Of a DNA stretch of 7,674 nucleotides, positions 1 through 5,771 are shown in pieces; position 1 is the stretch's first letter, and the number at the start of each line of letters is the position of its first letter. The DNA is from CAVOBC01 sp963693635. GTDB lineage: Bacteria; Pseudomonadota; Gammaproteobacteria; Pseudomonadales; Azotimanducaceae. Location of the stretch: the NCBI GenBank assembly GCA_963693635.1, contig CAVOBC010000231.1:1-7674 (forward strand). Reading direction: 5' to 3'. Position numbers and translations under genes: made by a program. The notes beneath the pieces are model-generated. The model saw only the letters and a program-made list of their open reading frames with translations. It searched no databases and was not told the DNA's origin.

Positions 1-17
1 TGCCGGGTAGAGGTATC

Positions 18-50
18 AAGGTAGTGAAGGTAGTGAAGGTAGTGAAGGTA
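18..50. repeat. 9-bp tandem repeat, about 3.7 copies
   Basis: The unit AAGGTAGTG occurs three times without mismatch (18-26, 27-35, 36-44), followed by a partial copy AAGGTA (45-50). It lies upstream of recX, where the 3' end of recA or the recA-recX spacer would be expected. In one frame the repeat reads as Gly-Ser-Glu units ending at a TAA (53-55), but a TAG at 8-10 closes that frame just upstream. In another frame it reads Lys-Val-Val units and stays open from the window edge to a TGA at 72-74. Neither can be tied to a gene from the bases shown, so I treat it as spacer or the extreme end of an upstream gene. Confidence 0.9.
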
Positions 51-94
51 TTTAAGATAAAGAGTACAGAATGATGACGACCGAGCCGTGACTT

Positions 95-146
95 CCGGAG
101 CGGAAGCGCAGGAATGAAAAGCACCGGAGTGGAAAGCGCAGGAATG
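95..146. repeat. Direct duplication of ~22 bp (period 29-30) spanning the recX start
   Basis: Bases 95-116 and 124-146 match except for one substitution (C/T) and one extra A in the second copy. Each copy ends in GCAGGAATG, so the duplication creates two in-frame ATG codons, at 114 and 144, with the same bases immediately before them. It therefore copied the recX start region and leaves the true start ambiguous by ten residues. Confidence 0.85.
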
Positions 147-617
147 GAGGGGGCGGCCAACGGCGTCGACGAATTGGCGCGTCAACGAACCCTGATCCGG
201 CGTTCCGCGATCCGGTTTCTTGCGCGTCGTGAGTATTCGGTCGGTGAACTGTCGGACAGAATGCAAAGCCGCTTTCCCGATGTCTCGTCTGAGATTGTGG
301 ATGAGGCGCTGGCGGCGCTTGCAGACGCGGGTCTGCAGAGTGACGAACGGCTCGCAGAGGCATGGGTGTGGGCGCGTTCGCAGCGGGGCCAGGGCCCCGT
401 CAAGATTCGTTCCGAACTTCGCACTAAGCGGGTGTTACAGGACTTGATCGATGGTGCCTTGAGCGCGAGTGGCATGGATTGGCATGAGTCCGCACAGGTC
501 GTGTGCCAAAAACGCTTCGGTCCGGACCGCCCGCAAGATCAGCGCGAGCGTGGCCAGCGGAGCCGTTTCATGTTGCAACGCGGTTTCAAGTTCGAGCACT
601 TCTCCTCACTGCTCTAA
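114..617 (+). CDS. recX: RecX family regulatory protein (modulator of RecA)
   Basis: RecX proteins bind RecA filaments in the cytoplasm and limit RecA-driven strand exchange and SOS induction. The 167-residue product fits the family's usual length of about 150-170. Family features are a basic N-terminal stretch with RFLARREYSVGEL (about residues 34-46), a helix ending in DEALAALADAGLQSDERLAEAW (about 62-83), then the conserved RGQGPVKIRSEL segment (about 90-101) and a C-terminal three-helix unit ending in RSRFMLQRGF. The first ATG (114) is taken here; the ATG at 144 is equally plausible because both lie in copies of a duplicated start region and neither has a well-spaced Shine-Dalgarno sequence (GGAG at 97-100 is 13 bases from 114). 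The variable N-terminus before residue ~20 matches nothing I recognise, which favours neither. It stands before alaS, and recA is expected just left of the window. Identity is fairly sure; the start is not. Confidence 0.9.
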   Translation: MKSTGVESAGMEGAANGVDELARQRTLIRRSAIRFLARREYSVGELSDRMQSRFPDVSSEIVDEALAALADAGLQSDERLAEAWVWARSQRGQGPVKIRSELRTKRVLQDLIDGALSASGMDWHESAQVVCQKRFGPDRPQDQRERGQRSRFMLQRGFKFEHFSSLL

Positions 618-780
618 GCGCCATCCGCGCTCGGTGCCCAGTGCACGGCCGAATGTTGCGTCTGGGGAGCGCAAATCGGCCGGCGTTCACCTGGCTGGCG
701 AGGAGCACTCCCTCCTATCCCCGAGTGCTTTGACGGCGAGCCTTGTGCTTTTGATGAGGGCGGCTTTTCGGTAAGGTAGC

Positions 781-826
781 GGGTTTTGTTCGGTGACCGA
801 TTCTGGTGGTCACAGCGAACCAACCC
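781..826 (+). promoter_or_regulatory. Long imperfect inverted repeat before alaS (possible operator or leader hairpin)
   Basis: Three nested pairs of arms match perfectly: 781-785 with 822-826 (GGGTT/AACCC), 788-792 with 816-820 (GTTCG/CGAAC) and 793-798 with 808-813 (GTGACC/GGTCAC). They are separated by an unpaired TT opposite C and by a two-base bulge (814-815), around a 9-base loop (799-807). That is 16 paired positions ending 16 bases before the alaS ATG. There is no T tract, so it is not an intrinsic terminator. E. coli AlaRS is reported to repress its own transcription by binding a palindrome at its promoter; a similar role here is inference. The rest of the 618-842 gap shows no gene and no convincing sigma-70 promoter. 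Confidence 0.5.
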
Positions 827-842
827 CCCGCGCAGATTGATT

Positions 843-3443
843 ATGAAAAGTAGCGAAATTCGCAAATCCTTCCTCGAGTTTTTTGCCGAACGGGACCATC
901 AGATTGTCGACAGTGCGTCGCTCGTGCCTGACAACGACCCCACCCTGCTTTTTACAAATGCGGGCATGGTGCCGTTCAAAGAAGCCCTGGCCTTTCGCGA
1001 AGACCGAGGGTACAAGCGCGCCACGAGTTGCCAGCGCTGCATCAGGGTTGGCGGCAAACATAATGACCTCGACGAGGTTGGGTATACCGAGCGGCATCAC
1101 ACCTTCTTCGAGATGCTGGGCAACTTCAGCTTCGGCGACTACTTCAAGACCGAGGCCATTCATTTCGCGTGGGAGTTCCTGACAGAGGTGTTGGCGTTAC
1201 CGGTCGATCGGTTGTGGGTAACCGTCCACAAGGATGACCATGAAGCCCTCGACATTTGGGTGCAGGAGATCGGTTTTGATGTGGACCGAATTTCGCTGCT
1301 TGGTGACGACGACAACTTCTGGACGATGGGCGACACAGGGCCTTGCGGGCCGTCTTCGGAGATCTTCTGGGACCACGGCGACTCTGTGCCGGGTGGTCCG
1401 CCCGGATCCGCGGACGGTGAACTGGATCGCTTTACGGAAATCTGGAACCTCGTCTTTACGCAATACGATCGTACGGCAGACGGCACGCTAACGCCGCTGC
1501 CCAAGCCCTGCGTTGACACAGGAATGGGTTTCGAGCGGCTTGCGGCCGTACTTCAGGGTGTTCACACCAACTATGAGATCGATCTTTTTCGTGACTTGAT
1601 CAAGCGCGCAAGCGAACTGGTCGGTCACGCAGACCTGACGGAACCCTCGCTCAAGGTAATCGCAGATCACATTCGCTCCTGCTCATTCCTGATCGCCGAT
1701 GGCGTTGTACCCTCGAACGAAGGTCGCGGCTACGTGCTGCGCCGCATCATCCGGCGCGCATTGCGACATGGCCACAAGCTGCAATCCCAGGGAACGTATT
1801 TCCACAAGTTGGTCGACACCCTGGTTGACCAGATGGGCGATGCTTATCCGATTCTTCGCAACACCCAGTCGCAGATCGAACGTATTCTCAAGCGTGAAGA
1901 AGAACAGTTTGAAATTACCCTGGACCAGGGAATGTCAATACTGGCGGATGCCATCGACGATCTCGAAGGTACACAGATTCCGGGTTCTGTTGTTTTTCGC
2001 CTGTACGATACCTACGGCTTTCCAGCGGATCTCACCGCGGACATCGCACGTGAACGTGGGTTGACCGTAGACCTGCCAGGTTTCGACGAGGCGATGGATG
2101 CGCAGCGAGAGCGTGCACGGGCGGCGAGCAAGTTTGGCGCAAGCGCAGCGAGCGTACTTGGTGAAACATCGTCAACTGGCTTCGTCGGATACGACACGCT
2201 CGGACACGCGAGTCGTGTTGCCGCGATTTATGTCGATGGGTCGTCCTGTGAAGAAGCATCGGCCACTGTCGATGCCATCGTGGTTCTGGACGAATCCCCG
2301 TTTTACGCGGAGTCAGGTGGACAGGTTGGCGACGCAGGGCATCTTACTGGCGGCGGTGCACGATTCGAAGTGACCGACACGACCCGTGAGGCCGAAGCAT
2401 GGCTGCATCGAGGCACGGTCTCGCAAGGCGTGATCAAAGTCGGAGATGTGCTCGAAGGTGCGGTTGACGCGCAAAGGCGCCTTGCCATTCGGCGCAATCA
2501 CTCAGCCACGCACCTCCTGCATGCGGCGCTGCGCGAAGTACTGGGAGAACACGTCAATCAGCGAGGGTCACTTGTCGATGCGCGTCGTTTGCGATTTGAT
2601 TTTAGCCACTTCGAAGCGGTCACCGCTGATGAACTGCGCCGAATCGAGTCGATCGTCAACGAGCAGATTCGCCGGAACAGTGAAGTCCAGACGGACTTGA
2701 TGGACGTCGATGCGGCACGTGAACGCGGGGCGATGGCACTTTTCGGGGAAAAGTATTCGCAGCAGGTACGCGTGCTGACCATGGGTGATGGCTTCTCCAT
2801 TGAGTTGTGTGGTGGAACTCATGCGTCCCGCACGGGTGATATTGGATTGATTCGTGTGATACGCGAGGAAGGAATCGCGTCTGGCGTACGGCGAATAGAG
2901 GCGGTGACTGGTGTGATGGCGGTGGAACGCATAGATAAGCGGGAGCACCTGTTGGCAAGTGCTGCTGACGTGATGAAGACCGACGTCGATGGCCTGCTCG
3001 CCAAGCTCAATGCCATGGTTTCCCACAATCGCAAGCTAGAGAAAGAGGTTCAGGCGCTCAATATGAAGCTCGCGAGCGGCGGTGGCGAGAATCTACTGGA
3101 TGAAGTCGAGGAGATTGCAGGCGTCAAGTTATTGGTAAGGCAACTTGATGGCGCATCCGCCAAGACGCTGCCGGCTGCACTCGACCGTTTGAAAAACAAG
3201 CTGCAAACTGGCGTTGTCGTGCTCGCGTCGGTCAATGATGGCAAGGTTGCACTGATAGCCGGCGTAACCCAAGACCTGACAGGGAATGTGCAAGCCGGGG
3301 ATCTCATCAACTTCGTCGCGGCGCAGGTTGGTGGCAAGGGTGGCGGTCGACCGGATATGGCACGGGCTGGGGGCAATGATCCGCAGTCGCTTCCAGCGGC
3401 GTTGGCCTCAGTCGCGGGCTACCTCACCGACAAACTGGCTTAG
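843..3443 (+). CDS. alaS: Alanine--tRNA ligase (alanyl-tRNA synthetase)
   Basis: This cytoplasmic enzyme charges tRNA-Ala with alanine using ATP and hydrolyses mischarged Ser- and Gly-tRNA-Ala. The 866-residue product is close to the usual ~875. The class II catalytic domain covers roughly residues 1-240, with the motif 2 region around CQRCIRVGGKHNDLDEVG (63-80) and motif 3 DTGMGFERL (225-233). The tRNA-recognition signature EGRGYVLRRIIRRALRHG is at 293-310. The editing domain carries the zinc-binding pair HSATH (553-557) and CGGTH (656-660), all four ligands present. A coiled-coil stretch (~717-745) leads to the C-terminal DHHA1-like domain with GGKGGGRPDMARAGG (830-844). The ATG at 843 begins the normal MKSSEIR... 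N-terminus; the frame is open further to a TTG at 786, but those 19 codons lie in the inverted repeat and do not look like AlaRS. The Shine-Dalgarno sequence is poor. No intrinsic terminator follows the stop. Confidence 0.98.
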   Translation: MKSSEIRKSFLEFFAERDHQIVDSASLVPDNDPTLLFTNAGMVPFKEALAFREDRGYKRATSCQRCIRVGGKHNDLDEVGYTERHHTFFEMLGNFSFGDYFKTEAIHFAWEFLTEVLALPVDRLWVTVHKDDHEALDIWVQEIGFDVDRISLLGDDDNFWTMGDTGPCGPSSEIFWDHGDSVPGGPPGSADGELDRFTEIWNLVFTQYDRTADGTLTPLPKPCVDTGMGFERLAAVLQGVHTNYEIDLFRDLIKRASELVGHADLTEPSLKVIADHIRSCSFLIADGVVPSNEGRGYVLRRIIRRALRHGHKLQSQGTYFHKLVDTLVDQMGDAYPILRNTQSQIERILKREEEQFEITLDQGMSILADAIDDLEGTQIPGSVVFRLYDTYGFPADLTADIARERGLTVDLPGFDEAMDAQRERARAASKFGASAASVLGETSSTGFVGYDTLGHASRVAAIYVDGSSCEEASATVDAIVVLDESPFYAESGGQVGDAGHLTGGGARFEVTDTTREAEAWLHRGTVSQGVIKVGDVLEGAVDAQRRLAIRRNHSATHLLHAALREVLGEHVNQRGSLVDARRLRFDFSHFEAVTADELRRIESIVNEQIRRNSEVQTDLMDVDAARERGAMALFGEKYSQQVRVLTMGDGFSIELCGGTHASRTGDIGLIRVIREEGIASGVRRIEAVTGVMAVERIDKREHLLASAADVMKTDVDGLLAKLNAMVSHNRKLEKEVQALNMKLASGGGENLLDEVEEIAGVKLLVRQLDGASAKTLPAALDRLKNKLQTGVVVLASVNDGKVALIAGVTQDLTGNVQAGDLINFVAAQVGGKGGGRPDMARAGGNDPQSLPAALASVAGYLTDKLA

Positions 3444-3471
3444 CGGGTCGAAACCGTCCGGTAAAGGCAAA

Positions 3472-3660
3472 ATGGGTAATTGGGACCTGACTCCTCACGA
3501 AACCCAGTCTACTCGCCCAAAACCAGCATTTGCGAAAAACATCTTTGCCGATCTGACCTTGACAGAATTTGGGCGCACGGCGAATTGGCCCGGGGCTGCC
3601 GGCGACAACGGAATCTGGCTGTTCGATGAAGCGGTGAGCTATGCGGTCGACGTGCGCTGA
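3472..3660 (+). CDS. Possible small hypothetical protein, 62 residues
   Basis: An ATG preceded by AAAGG (3462-3466, five bases before the start) opens a 62-codon frame in the 370-bp gap between alaS and lysC. Codons mostly end in G or C, as in neighbouring genes. I do not recognise the family. The product is soluble-looking and rich in Thr/Ala, with a segment FADLTLTEFGRTANWPG (about 25-41) followed by an acidic end; the F...L...GR..WP pattern loosely recalls the C-terminal half of DUF2442-type proteins, but this is only an impression. The frame also runs back into the alaS end, so it may be the remnant of a gene whose N-terminal part is lost, or chance. It starts 28 bases after the alaS stop and could be co-transcribed with alaS. 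Confidence 0.3.
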   Translation: MGNWDLTPHETQSTRPKPAFAKNIFADLTLTEFGRTANWPGAAGDNGIWLFDEAVSYAVDVR

Positions 3661-3671
3661 CCTGATAATCC

Positions 3672-3693
3672 GGCAGATTTTTCGAATCCTGCC
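3672..3693 (+). other. Hairpin downstream of the small ORF, without T tract
   Basis: Arms 3672-3679 (GGCAGATT) and 3685-3693 (AATCCTGCC) pair with one bulged C around a 5-base loop (TTTCG), giving an 8-bp stem that begins 12 bases after the TGA of the 62-codon frame. It could protect or end the alaS transcript, but no run of T follows on either strand, so it is not called an intrinsic terminator. The remainder of 3694-3760 shows nothing else. Confidence 0.35.
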
Positions 3694-3772
3694 AAGGGCT
3701 TAGGGGCTAGGGGCACGAGGCGAGAGCTGACGCGCTAACCGCGACACTACACATCTGCGCGCAGTTCGGTTC

Positions 3773-3778
3773 TAATAT
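3773..3778 (+). promoter_or_regulatory. Candidate lysC -10 element (TAATAT)
   Basis: TAATAT matches four of six bases of the sigma-70 -10 consensus TATAAT by position and is the best A/T-rich hexamer in an otherwise GC-rich stretch. Transcription would begin near 3785, leaving a leader of about 30 bases before the lysC ATG. No good -35 lies at 16-18 bases; TACACA (3748-3753) is the nearest at 19. No lysine riboswitch-like structure fits in so short a leader. Confidence 0.35.
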
Positions 3779-3813
3779 GCCGCTTTTTTGAGGCTCTGCA
3801 GAGGCAAACTGAG

Positions 3814-5058
3814 ATGGGCACTATCGTGCAGAAGTACGGCGGGACATCCGTTGCATCGAGCGAACACATCGAGCGGGTGGCCCGACGCGTCATGCGCCGT
3901 CGTGCCGCTGGCGACGATGTCGTTGTTGTTGTTTCGGCGATGGGTAAGGAAACGGATCGACTGGTTGCGCTCGCTGCAGAAGTTGATGGTCCGGACTCCG
4001 CTGCGAATCGACGGGAGATGGATGTTCTCCTGTCGACGGGGGAACAGGTCACTATCGCGATGTTGGCAATGACGCTGAACAAGTTTGGATGCCCGGCGTG
4101 CTCCTACACCGGTGGACAAGTTGCAATCGTAACCGACGATGCGCATACAAAGGCGCGTATCCTGCGGATCGACAGCGAGCGGATGCGTTGCGATCTCAAT
4201 GCAGGTCGAGTGGTCGTTGTCGCTGGATTCCAGGGTCGAAACGAGGCGGGCGACATCACGACCTTTGGCCGCGGCGGCTCTGATACGACGGCCGTTGCGC
4301 TCGCATCCGCGCTGAAGGCTGACGAGTGCGAGATTTACACGGACGTGGAGGGTGTATTTACCACAGATCCGCGGATGGTTGAGGGCGCGCGTTGCCTGCC
4401 GGCCGTCACCTTCGAGGAAATGCTCGAACTTGCAAGTCTTGGATCACGCGTTCTGCACACCCGGTCCGTTGAGTTGGCCAGCAAATACCAGATGCCGCTG
4501 CGGGTGCGCTCCAGCTTTGATGACGCACCCGGTACGCTGATAACCAGTGAGGAGAAGATTCGCATGGCAGGAATGGAACAACCGACTATCTCTGGGATCG
4601 CATTGACTCGCGACGAAGCCAAATTGACGGTCCGTGGGGTCCGTGACATTCCAGGTGTTGCTTCGCACATTCTGGGGCCGATTAGCGATGCTAATATCGA
4701 AGTTGACATGATCGTGCAGAATGTCTCGGCGGACGGTAGCACTGACTTCACCTTCACGGTGTCACGTCCGGACTACGAACTTGCGATGAAGCTGCTAAAA
4801 AACGTCGCCAAAGACATTGAAGCGAGTGAAGTCACGGGTGACAATAAGATTGCGAAGTTGTCGTTGGTCGGCGTTGGCATGCGCTCGCACGCGGGTGTGG
4901 CCAGTCGGATGTTCCGGGCGCTGGCAGAGGAATCGATAAACATTCAAATGATATCGACCTCTGAAATAAAGATCTCTGTTGTTATCGATGAGAAGTATCT
5001 TGAGCTTGCCGCTCGCACCCTCCACAGTTCATTTGCTCTGGATCAGGAGCCTGGCTGA
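3814..5058 (+). CDS. lysC: Aspartokinase (monofunctional, with paired ACT domains)
   Basis: Aspartokinase phosphorylates L-aspartate with ATP, the first step toward lysine, threonine, methionine and diaminopimelate; it acts in the cytoplasm. The 414-residue product has the usual length for a monofunctional enzyme. The amino acid kinase domain (about 1-235) shows KYGGTSV (7-13), VVVVSAMG (37-44), STGEQ (74-78), FGRGGSDTTAVALA (151-164) and IYTDVEGVFTTDPR (174-187), i.e. the expected ATP and aspartate site residues. Two ACT units follow (about 265-340 and 347-410), with QNVSADGSTDFTF and MISTSEIKISVV as hallmarks; such units mediate feedback by lysine and/or threonine. The ATG is supported by GAGG (3801-3804), nine bases upstream. 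An internal ATG at codon 251 has its own strong ribosome site and may yield a separate beta subunit. lysC next to csrA is common in gammaproteobacteria. Confidence 0.97.
   Translation: MGTIVQKYGGTSVASSEHIERVARRVMRRRAAGDDVVVVVSAMGKETDRLVALAAEVDGPDSAANRREMDVLLSTGEQVTIAMLAMTLNKFGCPACSYTGGQVAIVTDDAHTKARILRIDSERMRCDLNAGRVVVVAGFQGRNEAGDITTFGRGGSDTTAVALASALKADECEIYTDVEGVFTTDPRMVEGARCLPAVTFEEMLELASLGSRVLHTRSVELASKYQMPLRVRSSFDDAPGTLITSEEKIRMAGMEQPTISGIALTRDEAKLTVRGVRDIPGVASHILGPISDANIEVDMIVQNVSADGSTDFTFTVSRPDYELAMKLLKNVAKDIEASEVTGDNKIAKLSLVGVGMRSHAGVASRMFRALAEESINIQMISTSEIKISVVIDEKYLELAARTLHSSFALDQEPG
4547..4566 (+). promoter_or_regulatory. Internal ribosome site and in-frame ATG in lysC (candidate beta-subunit start)
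   Basis: GTGAGGAG (4547-4554) lies nine bases before an in-frame ATG (4564-4566) at codon 251, just ahead of the ACT domains. Translation from here would give a 164-residue protein ending at the lysC stop, comprising both ACT units and no kinase domain. Alpha2-beta2 aspartokinases of Bacillus, Corynebacterium and Thermus make their beta subunit from just such an in-frame internal start. The ribosome site is better than that of many genes here. That it is used is inference. Confidence 0.5.
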
Positions 5059-5090
5059 AGTCGCGTCCCGGTAAAGAATGCGGCTTTGGG

Positions 5091-5137
5091 AAGACCAACT
5101 TTAGAAAGACTGATTTGGCAAAAGACCGATTTGGTGA
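5091..5137. repeat. Degenerate tandem repeat, three units of 15-16 bp
   Basis: Units start with AAGAC at 5091, 5106 and 5122; the second and third (5106-5121, 5122-5137) differ at few positions, while the first is more diverged. An even weaker related stretch may precede them (from about 5073). The repeats lie 33 bases after the lysC stop. Reading on past the lysC TGA in frame gives 34 further codons through this array before a TAG, so the array may once have been coding; that is speculative. Confidence 0.55.
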
Positions 5138-5335
5138 AGAGAGTGCAAGTAGTACAGGATAGGCAGGTCTCGCATGCGGAGCGACCGGAAATAGCGGGCA
5201 AGGCGAAAACGCCAGTCATTTGGCTGGATTGACCTAATAAGGTGACGCCAGGTTGACGCTTTTCACCGCGACATCCGGATGTGGATTGTTTTTTGAAAAT
5301 GGTGCAGGCAATCATGGCCTTTTGTGTAGGCTCGC
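5138..5335. other. Middle of the lysC-csrA gap: small palindromes, no gene
   Basis: No convincing gene is seen on either strand. There is a minimal hairpin GGCG-AAAA-CGCC (5202-5213) and a perfect 12-bp palindrome ACATCCGGATGT (5271-5282), followed after six bases by six T (5289-5294). As RNA the palindrome can form only a four-bp stem with a CCGG loop, so it is a weak terminator candidate for lysC. It also holds a GGATGT like the CsrA recognition consensus. A TTGACG (5253-5258) has no matching -10 element at the usual distance. Confidence 0.4.
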
Positions 5336-5345
5336 CGATACTTAA
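5336..5345 (+). promoter_or_regulatory. Sigma-S-like -10 element for csrA
   Basis: CGATACTTAA matches nine of ten bases of the extended -10 preferred by RpoS (CTATACTTAA). Transcription would start near 5350, giving a leader of about 77 bases that contains both GGA hairpins. No consensus -35 lies upstream, which RpoS promoters tolerate. E. coli csrA is known to have several promoters, one of them RpoS-dependent. A second, more distal promoter may exist but is not evident. Confidence 0.5.
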
Positions 5346-5366
5346 CGTAGAGACCTGCTTAAGATC

Positions 5367-5418
5367 CGCCATCAGGATTTAGATGTGGCGTTCCTCCAGG
5401 AAGAGGAAGATTAAGGAG
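5367..5418 (+). promoter_or_regulatory. csrA leader with two GGA-loop hairpins plus GGA in the ribosome site (CsrA autoregulation)
   Basis: Hairpin 1: CGCC (5367-5370) pairs with GGCG (5387-5390) and ATC (5371-5373) with GAT (5382-5384), with a two-base bulge (5385-5386); its 8-base loop AGGATTTA (5374-5381) holds GGA. Hairpin 2 follows directly: TTCCTC (5391-5396) pairs perfectly with GAGGAA (5403-5408) around the hexaloop CAGGAA (5397-5402), again with GGA. The Shine-Dalgarno AAGGAG (5413-5418), eight bases before the ATG, contains a third GGA. CsrA/RsmA dimers bind GGA in hairpin loops and block ribosome access when one site overlaps the Shine-Dalgarno. The architecture therefore predicts that CsrA represses its own translation, as in E. 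coli; binding itself is inference. Confidence 0.65.
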
Positions 5419-5426
5419 ATTCCAAC

Positions 5427-5621
5427 ATGCTTATTTTGACGCGTCGGGTCGGTGAGACGCTTATGATCGGGGATGACGTCACAGTGACTGTCCTCGGCGT
5501 TAAGGGTAACCAGGTTCGTATCGGCGTCAGCGCGCCCAAGGAGGTTGCCGTTCACCGTGAGGAGATCTATCAGCGAATCCAGGACGAACAAAAAGCTAAA
5601 ACCTCCGGGAATCCGGAGTAG
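5427..5621 (+). CDS. csrA: Carbon storage regulator CsrA (RsmA)
   Basis: CsrA is a small dimeric RNA-binding protein that binds GGA motifs in mRNA leaders, altering translation and stability for carbon metabolism, motility and biofilm genes; small RNAs of the CsrB/RsmZ type titrate it. The 64-residue product begins MLILTRRVGETLMIGD and keeps the residues needed for RNA contact at both ends of the binding face, including L4, the N-terminal TRR segment and R44 within VHREEIYQRI (42-51). The C-terminal tail after residue ~53 is variable, as usual. The start is fixed by AAGGAG (5413-5418). Its leader carries GGA hairpins and a sigma-S-like promoter. The 3' end overlaps a hairpin that looks like the terminator of the opposing transporter gene. 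Confidence 0.98.
   Translation: MLILTRRVGETLMIGDDVTVTVLGVKGNQVRIGVSAPKEVAVHREEIYQRIQDEQKAKTSGNPE
5590..5618 (-). terminator. Intrinsic terminator for the minus-strand transporter, inside the csrA 3' end
   Basis: A perfect 6-bp GC-rich stem (5603-5608 with 5613-5618, CTCCGG/CCGGAG, loop GAAT) lies in the last codons of csrA. Read on the minus strand it is followed by G, then TTTT (5601-5598), AGC and TTTTT (5594-5590): the form of a rho-independent terminator. On the plus strand no T run follows, so it would not stop csrA transcription. The transporter stop codon is about 155 bases upstream on the minus strand. Confidence 0.6.
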
Positions 5622-5634
5622 TAAACGATTGACG

Positions 5635-5684
5635 GCCACCGGCTTCGGCGAGCAGTCCATGTCGTCAGCCGGCGCGTCGGTGGC
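5635..5684. other. Inverted repeat between csrA and the transporter
   Basis: GCCACCG (5635-5641) is the perfect complement of CGGTGGC (5678-5684), with CGGC (5646-5649) and GCCG (5668-5671) able to pair inside. The result is a GC-rich stem-loop of about 50 bases beginning 14 bases after the csrA stop. There is no T tract. It may protect the csrA mRNA 3' end or help end transcription; GC-rich DNA also forms such pairs by chance. The rest of 5685-5771 shows no gene and no tRNA. Confidence 0.3.
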
Positions 5685-5771
5685 AAGTCTATGGCGAAGC
5701 GCGGGTCTGGCAGGCAATGTCTGTAGCTGAGTACGCCTGCGCCTAACCGGACGGGCGGCCGTGCGGTTGCC

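Noticed and set aside
1..74. Possible RecA C-terminal tail
   Set aside because: The acidic Gly-Ser-Glu frame is closed by TAG at 8-10, and the open frame is basic, unlike the acidic RecA tail. Too few bases are visible to call a gene end.
730..777. Sigma-70 promoter for alaS from TTGACG (730) or TTGATG (751)
   Set aside because: No -10 hexamer with adequate match lies 16-18 bases from either; spacing to TAAGGT is too short.
2568..3026. 152-codon antisense frame in alaS
   Set aside because: Lies wholly within conserved AlaRS editing-domain sequence and has no recognisable protein pattern or ribosome site.
5202..5213. GGCG-AAAA-CGCC hairpin as lysC terminator
   Set aside because: Only four base pairs and no T tract follows.
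5043..5372. 109-codon minus-strand frame spanning the whole lysC-csrA gap
   Set aside because: No ribosome site before its ATG, Cys/Ser/Thr-rich composition with no domain pattern, and it overlaps the csrA promoter and leader. Likely chance, helped by the repeats.
5622..5771. tRNA gene downstream of csrA (tRNA-Ser or tRNA-Arg often follows csrA in gammaproteobacteria)
   Set aside because: Looked for a cloverleaf and a T-loop (GTTCRANNC); a D-arm-like TAGCTGAG near 5723 is not accompanied by acceptor or T-arm pairing.
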